Below the pieces are notes generated by a model, which was not told where the DNA came from, did not search any database, and saw nothing but the letters and a program-made list of their open reading frames with translations. From Bradyrhizobium vignae (GTDB lineage: Bacteria; Pseudomonadota; Alphaproteobacteria; Rhizobiales; Xanthobacteraceae), in the NCBI RefSeq assembly GCF_004114425.1, contig NZ_RDQF01000043.1:1-64000 (forward strand): a stretch of 64,000 nucleotides of DNA. Reading direction: 5' to 3'. A program made the position numbers and the translations under genes. How positions within the stretch are numbered: position 1 is the first letter of the stretch; every line of letters begins with the position of its first letter. Below, piece by piece: positions 8,156-17,635 of this stretch.

Positions 8156-9058
8156 ATGTCCGATTTTCCGGTGGTCGCGTTGCGTAGCGTCGAGATCGCG
8201 ACGCCGCATCTCGGCGCCTCGGCGGATTTCTATCGGAAAGTCTGGGGGCTCGATTTTGCCGCTGAAGCCGACGGCACGATCTATCTGGCGGCCACCGGAG
8301 CGGACTTCCACGTTCTTGAATTGACGCAAGGCACCCGCCCCGCGTTGCGCAAGATCAGTTTTCGCGTGCGTTCACGCGAAGACCTCGACCGCCTGTTCGC
8401 GCGTGCGCACGAGGCGAGCTGCGAGATCATCTCCCCGCCCGGCCCATCGCGTGCGCCCTCGGGCGGCGAGCACTTCGTGATCCGCGAGCCGCAAGGCTGC
8501 TGCATCGAGTTCGTCCAGGGCGACCGCACCAAGACCGCGCGCGTCCTGGCTGATCGCCCCGAACGGCTCGCGCATGTCAACATCAACAGCGCCGATATCG
8601 AGAAGTTGTCGAGCTTCTACCAGCAGGCGCTCGGCTTTCGCCTGACCGACCGCTCGAAGCTGATGGCCTTCCTGTGCTGCAACAGCGATCACCATGCCGT
8701 CGTGCTTGCGGAAGCCCCTATCAACGGGCTCAACCACATCGCCTTCCTGATGCCTGACCTGGAATCGGTGATGCGCGGCTCGGGCCGCATGGTCGACCAT
8801 GGCTTCCCGATCGGCTGGGGCGTCGGCCGCCACGGGCCCGGTGACAATGTGTTCGCCTATTTCGTCGACCCGACCGGAGTCGTCATCGAATACACCGCCG
8901 AAGTCCTTCAGGTCGACGACTTCTATCGCGCCAAGGGCCCCTCGGAATGGGTCTGGCCGCCCGGGCGCACCGACCAATGGGGTATCGCGCCGCCGAAGAG
9001 CGAAGCCTGCAAGACCGCGCAGCTCTCCGTCTTGTTCGACACGGAGCGCCGCGCATGA
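8156..9058 (+). CDS. type I (VOC) extradiol ring-cleavage dioxygenase
   Basis: The protein has 300 residues with two vicinal-oxygen-chelate domains: an N-terminal one (LRSVEIATPHLGASADFYRKVWGL) and a catalytic C-terminal one. The expected Fe(II) ligands are present as His in LAHVNIN, His in LNHIAFL and Glu in VVIEYTAE. This is the layout of catechol 2,3-dioxygenase-like enzymes, which open a dihydroxylated ring next to the diol. A GAGGA ribosome site precedes ATG 8156. The stop overlaps the next start (ATGA), so the two are translationally coupled. The exact catechol substrate is not visible from sequence. Confidence 0.8.
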   Translation: MSDFPVVALRSVEIATPHLGASADFYRKVWGLDFAAEADGTIYLAATGADFHVLELTQGTRPALRKISFRVRSREDLDRLFARAHEASCEIISPPGPSRAPSGGEHFVIREPQGCCIEFVQGDRTKTARVLADRPERLAHVNINSADIEKLSSFYQQALGFRLTDRSKLMAFLCCNSDHHAVVLAEAPINGLNHIAFLMPDLESVMRGSGRMVDHGFPIGWGVGRHGPGDNVFAYFVDPTGVVIEYTAEVLQVDDFYRAKGPSEWVWPPGRTDQWGIAPPKSEACKTAQLSVLFDTERRA

Positions 9059-10661
9059 CGACGTCCTCCGCCCCTATGTATTACGACGTCCTCGTCGTCG
9101 GCTTCGGACCAACCGGCGCCGTCGCGGCCGGCCTGCTTGGCCGCCTCGGCCATCGCGTGCTCGTCGTTGACCGTCTCACCGGCATCTACGACAAGCCCCG
9201 CGCGATCGCGCTCGACCACGAGATATTTCGCCACTTCGACAATATGGGACTGGCCGAAGCGATCGCGCCCCATGTCGAGCCCTTCACCGCTTCCGAGCAT
9301 TTTGGCACCGATGGCCAGTTGATCCGGCGCGTCCACATGGTCGCAGAACCCTATCCGCTCGGCTACACGCCGAGCATGGTGTTCAGCCAGCCGCCGGTCG
9401 AGGCGGAGCTGCGTCGTCACGCCTTGAGCTTCGCCAGCGTCTGCGCCGAGCTCGGCGTCGAGCTGCTCGATCTCGCGCAGCGATCCGACCGTGTCGAGGC
9501 AACGCTGCGGGACGCCGACGGGCAGTCGCGGAAGGTGACGGCGCGCTACGTCCTCGGCTGCGATGGTGCTTCGAGCACGGTGCGCCAGATCGGACGCATC
9601 GCCCTCGAAGACCTATCTTCGATGAGCCCTGGCTCGTGGTCGACGTGCGGGTGAACGAGGGCGCGCTTGCAAAGCTGCCGCAAAATTCCGCGCAATTCTG
9701 CAATCCGGCACGGCCTGTCAGCTTCCTGATCGGCCCGAAGAACCATCGCCGCTGGGAGATCATGCTGCTGCCGGACGAGGACTCAAAGCAGATGGAGCGG
9801 CCGGAGAATGTCTGGTCGCTGCTCTCACCGTGGCTGAGGCCGCAGGATGGCGAGCTGTGGCGCGCAGCCTCCTATCGCTTCCACGCGCTGGTCGCCGCCA
9901 ACTGGCGCAACGGGCGCATCATCATCGCCGGCGATGCCGCGCATCAGCAGCCCCCCTTCATCGGCCAGGGCATGTGCCAAGGCCTGCGCGATGCGACCAA
10001 TCTCGTCTGGAAGCTCGACTGCGTGCTCAAAGGCACCTCGCCCGAGACGCTGCTCGACTGCTACACTGCCGAGCGCAAGCAGCACGTGATCGAGCTGACC
10101 GGCAAGATCAAGGCCATCGGCCAGTCGATCTGCGAGCGTGATCCGGCGGCCGCGCGGCGCCGCGACGCGCAGATCCTCGACCAAGGCGGCGGCAAACCGC
10201 TGGAGATCACGCGGCAGGAGATCATTCCGCCGCTGCGCACGGGCTTCCTGGCGGAGCACGTCGGAGCCGCGCGGGGCACCCTGTTTCCACAACCGATGGT
10301 CCTGCACGGCGGCGCGCGCTGCTTGCTCGACAAGATCACCGGGCCGGGCTTGCGCGTGGTCATCGACGGTCGGCGCAGCGATGTGCCCGCTCTGATGGCG
10401 CTCTGCGCCGCTCACCCTGAATTGGCCGCAACGGCGATCGCGCCTTCCGGCGTCGGCGCCTCAAACGTGCTCGAAGAGACTGACGGCGTGCTGGCCGGCT
10501 GGTTCGACAGGTATGGGGTCGCTGCCGCAATCGTGCGGCCCGATCATTACGTGTTCGGAACGGCGCAGGATGCGGCCGAGCTCGACGATCTCTTGCGCGA
10601 CGTCACCGCGCGCCTGCATGGACAACCCGATCCCAATCTCAGAATGGAGAAGACAGCATGA
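9055..10661 (+). pseudogene. FAD-dependent aromatic hydroxylase (MhpA-like), one-base frameshift
   Basis: The first frame (9055-9654) has the dinucleotide motif VVGFGPTGAVAAGLL, the DKPRAIALDHEIFRHFD substrate/FAD region and GCDGASSTVR. The second frame runs to 10661, with GRIIIAGDAAHQQPPFIGQG and a thioredoxin-like C-terminal domain. The frames meet at about 9614, where one base appears missing; restoring it gives ALEDLxFDEPWLVVD. The joined length, about 535 residues, suits 3-(3-hydroxyphenyl)propionate hydroxylase-type monooxygenases, which would feed a diol to the dioxygenase upstream. It is either inactive or a sequencing slip. It overlaps both neighbours by ATGA. Confidence 0.75.
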
Positions 10662-11506
10662 AGCTCGCAACCGTTGCCATCGATGGCCGCACGACCTGGG
10701 GCCTCGTCGAGGGTAACAATTTCATCGATATCGGCGCCGTGCTCGTTTCTCGCTATGCCGATCTCAGAGCCGCCATCGCCGCCGCTCTGGCGGGCGTCGC
10801 GGATGCGAAGCCGAAGGCAGCGGTCACGCCGCTTGCGAAGCTCAGCTTCCTGCCCGTCATTCCGAACCCCGACAAGATCCTGTGCGTCGGCCTGAACTAC
10901 GAGACACACCGGAAGGAAACCGGCCGCACGGAGGTCGAGCATCCCACCATCTTCTCACGCTACGCTAACAGCCAGACCGGCCATTTGAGGCCGATCGTCC
11001 GGCCGCGCGTCTCGACCGACCTCGACTTCGAGGGCGAGCTTGCAGTCGTCATCGGCAAGGCCGGACGTTACATTTCACGCAGCGAAGCGATGGGCCACGT
11101 CGCCGGCTATGCCTGCTACAACGACGGCAGCATCCGCGATTTCCAGCGCCACACCCACCAATTCACGCCGGGCAAGAATTTTCCCGATACCGGCGCGTTC
11201 GGACCGTGGATGATGACGCCGGACGAGCTCGGCGATTTGGCCGAGCTCAAGCTCACCACCCGCCTGAATGGCGAGGTCGTGCAGGAAGCGCAGATCAAGC
11301 ACATGATCTTCGATATCCCGCGGCAGATCGAATATTGCTCCACCTTCACTCGGCTCGAACCCGGTGACGTCATCGTCAGCGGCACGCCTGGTGGGGTGGG
11401 CGCCCGGCGCAGCCCGCCGCTCTGGATGAAGCCCGGCGACATCGTCGAGGTCGAGGTCGAGCGGCTCGGCGTGCTGCGCAATCCGGTCGAGGACGAGGCG
11501 CGGTGA
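10658..11506 (+). CDS. fumarylacetoacetate hydrolase (FAH) family protein
   Basis: The 282-residue protein contains ILCVGLNYETHRKETGR, the metal-binding acidic cluster DLDFEGELAVVIGKAG, and the late VSGTPGGVGARRSPP and MKPGDIVEVEVE motifs. These define the FAH fold, used by hydrolases, isomerases and decarboxylases late in aromatic ring-fission pathways. It begins inside the stop codon of the hydroxylase gene (ATGA). By position it should act on the ring-fission product of the upstream dioxygenase, but hydrolase, isomerase and decarboxylase cannot be told apart by sequence alone. Confidence 0.8.
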   Translation: MKLATVAIDGRTTWGLVEGNNFIDIGAVLVSRYADLRAAIAAALAGVADAKPKAAVTPLAKLSFLPVIPNPDKILCVGLNYETHRKETGRTEVEHPTIFSRYANSQTGHLRPIVRPRVSTDLDFEGELAVVIGKAGRYISRSEAMGHVAGYACYNDGSIRDFQRHTHQFTPGKNFPDTGAFGPWMMTPDELGDLAELKLTTRLNGEVVQEAQIKHMIFDIPRQIEYCSTFTRLEPGDVIVSGTPGGVGARRSPPLWMKPGDIVEVEVERLGVLRNPVEDEAR

Positions 11507-11619
11507 AACGTCCATCGGACGGGAGCTGCTCCGAGCGGCGGCGAAGCCCATCGGCTTCGTCCGCCCGCGGGAATGCTGCTGATTAAAACCAGACAAACAA
11601 GACGGAGAGGGGAAACGTC

Positions 11620-12945
11620 ATGAGCAACAGCGCAGATGTCATGGTCGGTACCAACGACGCCACGACGGCAGCGCCGATCATGGCCGCGTTCCGCAAGCTG
11701 GTCATCGCCTCCTCGCTCGGCTCGGTGATCGAGCACTACGACTTCTTCATCTACGCCTTCACCGCGCCCGTGGTGTTCGACCGCTTCTTCTTCCCCAAGA
11801 TGGATTCGACCGCGAGCATGCTGGCCGTGTATGCGACGTTCGCGGTTGGTTTCGTCGCCCGGCCGCTCGGCGGCATGGTGTTCGGCCATTACGGAGACCA
11901 GCTCGGCCGCAAGGCGATGCTGACGATCACTTTCGTGCTGATGGGCGTCGCGAGCTTCCTGATCGGCTGCCTGCCGAGCTATGATTCGATCGGGCTTCTG
12001 GCGCCGATCGCGCTGGTCGCGCTGCGCTTCGTGCAAGGCTTTGCCTTCGGCGGCGAATACATGAACGCGGTGTCGCTGACGCTGGAGAATGCGCCCTCGG
12101 CAAGGCGCGGCTTCTTCGCCTCTTTCGTCAACGCCTCGGGTCCGATCGGCGTGATCCTGGCATCCGGGTTCATCGCGCTGCTCGGTTTCTTTTCGACGCC
12201 GCAGGATTTTGCGCAATGGGTCTGGCGCGTGCCCTTCGTGCTCAGCCTCGCGCTGGTGGTGCTCGGCACCTACATCCGCCTCCAGGTCGACGAGTCGACC
12301 TTGTTTAAGGCAGTACAGGCCTCGGCCGCGCGGCCGAAGGCACCGCTGCTGGCAGTGGTGCAGTCGTGGAAGAAATCGGTGCTGTTCGGCTGCCTAGCCA
12401 ACATGGCGCACAGCACGTTCCAGTACATGAGCACGGTCTTCGTGCTCGGCTATGCCGTCAAGACGCTCGGCATGGCGCAATCCAGCGTCACCTTCGGCAC
12501 CATGGTCGCCAATGTGCTGGAGATGTGCATGGTGCCGCTGATCGCGAGTTACTCGGACCGCCTCGGCCGCCGCCCGTTTATCGCACTCGGCATCCTGCTG
12601 GCCGCGGCCTGGTATCCGATCTACTTCCAGCTGGTCGCGACCAAGGATCCGACGCTGCTGATCATGGGCCTCGTTGTCTCGATCGGGATCATCCACGCGC
12701 TGATGTTCGCGCCGGAGGCTGCCTTCACGGCGGAGCTGTTTCCGACCGAGGTCCGCGTCAGCGGCTCCTCGCTCGGCAAGCAGCTTGGCATCATCCTGGG
12801 CGGCGGCATCGCGCCCCTGGTCGGCACCGCCCTGATGGGATCGAGCGGCAGCTTCACCCCGGTGATCCTCTATTTCGAGGCGATCGCGGCCTGCGCCTTC
12901 ATCGGCATCCTGTTCGCCCCGGAAAGCGCGAAACGAACCCTCTAG
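11620..12945 (+). CDS. MFS transporter, metabolite:H+ symporter (MHS) family
   Basis: The 441-residue membrane protein has twelve predicted helices. MHS signatures include SVIEHYDFFIYAFTAPVVF near residue 35, the loop GHYGDQLGRKAML, RFVQGFAFGGEYMNAV and a second-half DRLGRRPF loop. MHS members take up organic acids such as shikimate, dicarboxylates or aromatic acids with protons. It follows the FAH gene by 113 bases with a GGAGAGG-type ribosome site, so it is probably the uptake system for the substrate of this module. The specific substrate is unknown. Confidence 0.85.
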   Translation: MSNSADVMVGTNDATTAAPIMAAFRKLVIASSLGSVIEHYDFFIYAFTAPVVFDRFFFPKMDSTASMLAVYATFAVGFVARPLGGMVFGHYGDQLGRKAMLTITFVLMGVASFLIGCLPSYDSIGLLAPIALVALRFVQGFAFGGEYMNAVSLTLENAPSARRGFFASFVNASGPIGVILASGFIALLGFFSTPQDFAQWVWRVPFVLSLALVVLGTYIRLQVDESTLFKAVQASAARPKAPLLAVVQSWKKSVLFGCLANMAHSTFQYMSTVFVLGYAVKTLGMAQSSVTFGTMVANVLEMCMVPLIASYSDRLGRRPFIALGILLAAAWYPIYFQLVATKDPTLLIMGLVVSIGIIHALMFAPEAAFTAELFPTEVRVSGSSLGKQLGIILGGGIAPLVGTALMGSSGSFTPVILYFEAIAACAFIGILFAPESAKRTL

Positions 12946-13129
12946 GCAAGCCCGCACCCCGGGAGGAGCCGAGCTCGACGGGGGCTTGATACCCCTCGAA
13001 ATCGCCCGAGATTGACCGCCCACCGGGCCGAACCGGTGGTACACAGCGGTGGTCACAAGCTTCGGCGGGCCTTCCGGGAATCCTTGTTTTTCGGCGGTAT
13101 TCGCACACGCGGCGCTGTGAGGAAGAGAG

Positions 13130-13146
13130 TCCCACTCTCTCCGCCA
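13130..13146 (+). repeat. 3'-terminal 17 bases of a tRNA-Ser gene (att-site remnant)
   Basis: The sequence TCCCACTCTCTCCGCCA matches the 3' half of the T-arm, the acceptor strand and the encoded CCA of alphaproteobacterial serine tRNAs. No tRNA body precedes it: the T-loop GGTTCGAA is missing. Integrating elements that target tRNA 3' ends leave such scraps at the far end. No integrase gene is seen nearby. Confidence 0.5.
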
Positions 13147-13366
13147 CCTTACGATCAGCACTGATCGATGCCTGGTAACTCTGCCCAAGCGACAAGGCTG
13201 AATTTGCGCGTTTGAGGGATTGAGCTTCGCGTTACGGTAACAAATCCTAGCAATTTCAACGGCCCTGACCAGACTACGAATCTGGTGAGTTCGTCTCGGA
13301 GAGATTGCGCGCACGCAACATATCTGCGACACGCGATATCTAAAGTATTGACATTATTGCCATCAA

Positions 13367-13391
13367 AACGGTTTCCTAAACCGTAGGTCGG
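13367..13391 (+). repeat. 25-bp att-like repeat, copy 2 (tRNA-Arg(CCU) anticodon arm)
   Basis: Identical over 25 bases to 6114-6138 and in the same orientation. The two copies bracket about 7.25 kb containing the PolX and MOSC fragments and the whole GntR-to-MHS catabolic module. The flanks differ completely beyond the core, as expected for a short recombination core. Confidence 0.6.
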
Positions 13392-13623
13392 GCGTGTGCT
13401 GGCCGTAGTTACTCTTCTCGCTATTAGCAAACGAGGCCTCAAAGCCTGGCCACGACGCGCGAGGTCTCCCACATGCGCAACCTTCCTACTGAAGGCTTTT
13501 AGGATAACCTGGACCTCTACTGGACTAACCTAGTCAGTAGCGGAATCGCCGGATGAACTCGTCCTATCGCGCGGCATCGCATTTGACCGCAGCGTCGAGA
13601 ACACGAAAGAGTGGCGATGTCAC

Positions 13624-16362
13624 CTACATCGAGAGCGTCCGGATCTCATCTTGGGACATCTCGCCGTTCTTGAACAACCGCCGCCAGCTGTCTCGGACCG
13701 GTGGTTTGAATTCAACCGGGGTCATCTCCCAGCTCGTGAAATTCCATTGCAGCGTCGCGAACTCGATCTTTAGCCGGTACAGGTCCCATTCATTCCATGC
13801 TTGGGGCGACAGTTGTTCGATCTCGGTGGGTAGATCGAGCTCAGCCATTTCATCCGCAGGGGCCGGCGTCTGGGACTTCATTAGCATGTTCACAATGGCC
13901 CCTAACGGGCTGTCGTCACCGCACAGTCCAAGAATATGCCGAGCGTTGACATCTCTCTCAGGCTCACCACGTCGCAGCCTCCGCCGCAGACGATCCATGC
14001 CTCTTCGCGTATGAACGTTGGAGTCCACGATGGCTCTGACGCTTTCGTGAAGGGTCGCAATTGGCAGATGTCCAATTTCGCGCGGCGGCTTAGGCTCCGG
14101 AAAAGCCTCGATCTCGACCGTCCCGGCCGGTGCCGGTGATTCTGCTTTTCTGACAAAACCAATTTCCGGTGCTTGTGGATCCGGCATGGGTTCGATGACT
14201 TGCGACGACGAAAGCGGTCCTACGGGACCTTCCCCCCGCAATATGCCAGCGAGCTCTGCGTTGGGGTCACGCCGAAGTGTCAATTGATGCGGGAGAGCAC
14301 CGGGAAGCGACGCCGCGGTTGCCAGGATTAGGGATGAGATATTGGTTGCAACCTGCGGGTTGACTGCAAGTACCGAGCCTTGCGCTTGAGCCGCAAGCAG
14401 CGTTGCTGCCCACACATGGTGGACATCGTTGATGTCAATCAGAAGACGGTGTCGTCGATCGACATTCCTTGCCTCCCGGATGAGAAGAGCGTGCGCCGGA
14501 CGGAAATGGGCAAACAGCTTCAAATCGATTGTCGCGTTCCCTCCGCTGAACAGCGAGACCGTTATCTGGTTCTTCTGACTATCGATGTTCAGGACTTGTG
14601 CAAGTTCGCCGCGGCGTATGACAGGTGGGCAGCTGGAATAGTCGTCCCGTGTGAACACGATCCACTCGTCGTGTGACAACTGGATGGGTTTGAGCGGATG
14701 GCCCAACTGGATGGAAGTCCCGAGTTCGCCGCTGCGAATCCGAAGCGTGCGAATCTGGTCATTAAGCCCCTCGAGAAGGCGTGGATCATTGCAGACTAGA
14801 AAATCGAAGCTGGTGCTCTTATCGAAGAAGCGCTCGGCGGGATCGAATTCGATCTTTCGATGTTGGGCCATCAATTCAATGCTCCTAGCGATAAGCCCAC
14901 AGCGCAGATATCTCTCGACGTCATCTTCGCTCTGAGCCGGATTCAGGGCTGCAAGGCGATCCACCGCATACGCCGCCAAGCGATGGCTCGCGATGCCAGT
15001 CTGTTTGCTCTGATCATGCACTAGAACGAGAGGCGCACTTCGCGCGTCTGCCGTTGCGATTAGGCGGGCAAGTGTCTGATCGTGGATGGACTCAGCTCGC
15101 GGAACGATGACCAGCCGATTTTTAACGATCAGTGACTGCGTGTTCGGCAACTCGGCCAGCGCAGCCTTAATGGTACCTACTTGCGGCTTCGCTGCTTTAA
15201 TCGCCTGCGCTAATTGGCGGCAATCGGAATGATTGTTTCCGAGCACCAGGGGTGGGTTGTCATGTTCCGCTGTGTCGACGATGCTTTTGAAGCAGTCGAT
15301 TGCCGCTTCGTGACTTTGGGCGGTGACCGCGCGAATGGTGCTGATTTGCGATTTATCAGCCGCTCGATCCACCAGCCTGCAGGCCTGTTCGATGGTTGAG
15401 CGAACTGGGGCAGTGGTAACGACCCGGGGGTAGGTCGCCGTAGGGAGCACAGCAAAACTTTCGAGATCGCAATGGCTCAGGATAGTCTCGAGATGCAAAC
15501 TCCGTTCGTTCTCGTTGTCTACGAACCGGTCCATCAAGCGCTGCAGCTCGGCAACGCGGATCGCCGAGCGTCCGCGCAACAGCTTGTCGATCAGGCGGAC
15601 GGCATCACCGTGGATCGCTTCGATGTTCAGACGCGTCGTCCGCGCCCGTGTGTGCTGAACGCGAGGGTCGTCAAATTTCGTACCGACCGGCCAATGACGG
15701 CCGGGAAACGGGGCAATTGGGTCGACGACCAGATCGATGCCGAGCTCGGCAAAGTAGCCCAGCAGTTGGCGCTGATGAAATTCGGGCCAGCGATTGCCTT
15801 CGATCGTCGCTGTTTTTCCGCCCGTCTTAAGTTGTAGGGGATGCGCGAACATGTCGCGAATTGCGGGTCCCGAGATTTCGTCGAGATGGATCTCACGGCG
15901 CGGAAAAAACACATGACCGTGCCGGTTTCGATCGCGTGGTCGCATCCGCGCCGGATCGTGGATCGCTGCGTGGATCGCAAGGCGCCGCTTTCCAGCGATC
16001 AACAGCGCGATGCGTTTAATGAACTCCGCACATTCGGCAAGCGTGATTTCCGAGTCTGGTGGCAAAGCCACGACCACGGCAACGCCATTTTGCCTACGGC
16101 TATCGGCGCCGAAGTTGCCCCAATAAACCTCAGCCTCATCGACGCAATTGGCGAAATGTTCAATCTCGCAGAATCGCTCGGAGACCTCGTCCGTACGGAT
16201 GATTTCGCTATGAACGAGGTCGCCGTCCAAATTCGAGAAATCAAAGTGCCGCGCCAAACGGGTGTCCAACACCCGGCTACGGCCCAGGTACCCTAGAAAT
16301 CCGGGCGCGCCGGCGTCTCGCTCAACGTGGGTAAATGAAACTCCTAGGTAGATAATTGCCAT
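13624..16362 (-). CDS. divergent MobL/TraA-like relaxase with degenerate helicase region
   Basis: From ATG 16362 the protein has 912 residues. The N-terminal third resembles MobA/MobL nickase domains: an opening AIIYLGVSFTHVERD, a VVVALPPDSEITLAE segment and a histidine cluster in PRDRNRHGHVFFPRREI at the place of the family's HxH metal site. The middle contains LVIVPRAESIHDQ and APLVLVHDQSKQTGIASHRLAAYAVDRL, which echo the Walker B and motif III of TraA helicases. No Walker A (GxxGxGKT) is present. It probably derives from a conjugative relaxase-helicase that lost its motor function. A TTG at 16446 is a less likely start. Confidence 0.55.
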   Translation of the reverse strand: MAIIYLGVSFTHVERDAGAPGFLGYLGRSRVLDTRLARHFDFSNLDGDLVHSEIIRTDEVSERFCEIEHFANCVDEAEVYWGNFGADSRRQNGVAVVVALPPDSEITLAECAEFIKRIALLIAGKRRLAIHAAIHDPARMRPRDRNRHGHVFFPRREIHLDEISGPAIRDMFAHPLQLKTGGKTATIEGNRWPEFHQRQLLGYFAELGIDLVVDPIAPFPGRHWPVGTKFDDPRVQHTRARTTRLNIEAIHGDAVRLIDKLLRGRSAIRVAELQRLMDRFVDNENERSLHLETILSHCDLESFAVLPTATYPRVVTTAPVRSTIEQACRLVDRAADKSQISTIRAVTAQSHEAAIDCFKSIVDTAEHDNPPLVLGNNHSDCRQLAQAIKAAKPQVGTIKAALAELPNTQSLIVKNRLVIVPRAESIHDQTLARLIATADARSAPLVLVHDQSKQTGIASHRLAAYAVDRLAALNPAQSEDDVERYLRCGLIARSIELMAQHRKIEFDPAERFFDKSTSFDFLVCNDPRLLEGLNDQIRTLRIRSGELGTSIQLGHPLKPIQLSHDEWIVFTRDDYSSCPPVIRRGELAQVLNIDSQKNQITVSLFSGGNATIDLKLFAHFRPAHALLIREARNVDRRHRLLIDINDVHHVWAATLLAAQAQGSVLAVNPQVATNISSLILATAASLPGALPHQLTLRRDPNAELAGILRGEGPVGPLSSSQVIEPMPDPQAPEIGFVRKAESPAPAGTVEIEAFPEPKPPREIGHLPIATLHESVRAIVDSNVHTRRGMDRLRRRLRRGEPERDVNARHILGLCGDDSPLGAIVNMLMKSQTPAPADEMAELDLPTEIEQLSPQAWNEWDLYRLKIEFATLQWNFTSWEMTPVEFKPPVRDSWRRLFKNGEMSQDEIRTLSM

Positions 16363-16519
16363 TGATGCAACCAAATACTCCGATCTGCATATTGAGCTTG
16401 CCGTCGATTCCGGAAAATTCAAAGGGGCGACCTTGAAACTAGTCAAAAATAATCGGGTGGCGGAGGCGATTTTCTCATGGCATCAGGGTCTTAGGGGGGG
16501 CGCAACAGGCGAGGATGTC

Positions 16520-17334
16520 ATGAGAGGCGAGGCGGCGACCGAGATCAAAAAGTTGGAGGCAGAAGCCGCACGATTGCTCAAACGGCGCCTGCGCCATGAG
16601 GCGGAGGCTGGCCAGTTGGCCAAGGACGAGAAGGCTCACGATGAGGCCGTGGAAGCCACGATCCTGAGCAGTCTCCGTGAGGCGGGATTGACGAAATTGC
16701 CGCTGACGCAGGTTCTGGCCACAATCCGTGCGCTTGGGGCCGAGGCCGCTGCGAAGGACATCCCAGGAACCGTGCGCTCGAGGCCACTGAGCGTGCGTCG
16801 GGTGGATCGCTGTACGGCTCCGAGGACGCGGCTGTGCGCGAGGTGTTCGTCAAGATTTCTCGCAATGTTTCGGCCGATAATCGTGCAATCATCGACGATG
16901 CAGGCTTGGGCTGGAACGGCAAGCTCGGGGGCTGGAAGGGCAGGGTGGACAGCACGGCGATCGAGAAATTGCAGAATCACTTCGTGGATCGCGTCGTAAT
17001 CCTCGGCGAGCAGGAGCCCCCCTCACAGGCTGGATCAGCGGACGAAAGCACACCTCCGGCGCCAATGGGGCCGGACTCCTCCTCAGATGCACTCGCCACT
17101 CCAGCAGAGGATGAAGGTGTCGATTTGGGTTCGATGCCTGAGGCCGGGATGATTGTAGGCGCTGCCACTCCACCCGCGGACGACGCCTACGACAACCCCG
17201 ATGCCGCCGTCGTCACCAGCGCCGGCGATGCTGTTGCCAGGCCGGCCGCGCCGCCGAGATTTGGTGCGTTTCCCAGGCCACTTGCCCGTCTCTCGCAGGT
17301 CGATGAAGAACCGGATCGTCCGCCGGGCCTCTGA
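16520..17334 (+). pseudogene. frameshifted helical protein beside the relaxase
   Basis: The first frame starts at ATG 16520 after GAGGA and encodes a coiled-coil-like stretch (TEIKKLEAEAARLLKRRLRHE, then DEAVEATILSSLREAGL). Around 16765 the sensible frame changes to one encoding NRALEATERASGGSLYG, VREVFVKISRNVSADNRAI and an acidic Pro/Ala-rich tail ending at 17334. One gene of about 270 residues, broken by a one-base shift, explains both halves. It is divergent from the relaxase-like gene. Small helical proteins next to mob genes are often accessory DNA-binding proteins, but this one I cannot identify. Confidence 0.5.
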
Positions 17335-17635
17335 AGAAGGACGACGAAGCGAGCTTCCGGCTTGCCTTCTGGATTTCGTACTCTCATTGGCGGGAGTTCC
17401 GACCTCCTCTGCCACGGCTTGTTGGCCGCCCGCACCGCGGTCGGCTGACGGCACGCGGCTGCTTTCGATCGCGCGTCACTTCGTCGGGGCCTTCCATGGC
17501 GTCCCCGGCGCGCGTTCCGCTGGCACCTCGCGGAGAACGGCGTGCGGCTGGGTGCGAGGATCGACGTGTTTTCCGATGCGATCGCACGCGTCGACGATCG
17601 CGCACTCGCGCCGGTCGCGGCCTGAGAGCGCGAGA
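17335..17635. other. non-coding or decayed stretch
   Basis: About 300 bases between the frameshifted gene and the end of the LysR gene hold no convincing gene. One plus-strand frame ends WHLAENGVRLGARIDVFSD at about 17620, which looks protein-like, but I cannot assign it and it lacks a clear start. Confidence 0.3.

Larger units (their letters stand above)
12946..13623. other. 678-base non-coding stretch with tRNA-derived scraps
   Basis: No convincing gene lies between the MHS transporter and the relaxase-like gene. The stretch holds the 3' end of a serine tRNA gene (13130-13146) and the second copy of the 25-base tRNA-Arg-like repeat (13367-13391). Frames crossing it are short or antisense and have no domain resemblance. 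It looks like a junction between inserted elements. Confidence 0.6.

Noticed and set aside
11116..12216. Minus-strand open frame of about 360 codons
   Set aside because: Antisense to the FAH and MHS transporter genes; the transporter has clear family signatures.
12948..12986. Terminator after the MHS transporter
   Set aside because: The AAGCCC/GGGCTT arms are imperfectly extended, far apart and lack a T run.
13130..13391. A complete tRNA gene
   Set aside because: Only a 17-base serine 3' end and a 25-base arginine anticodon arm are present; no acceptor-D-arm partner folds with them.
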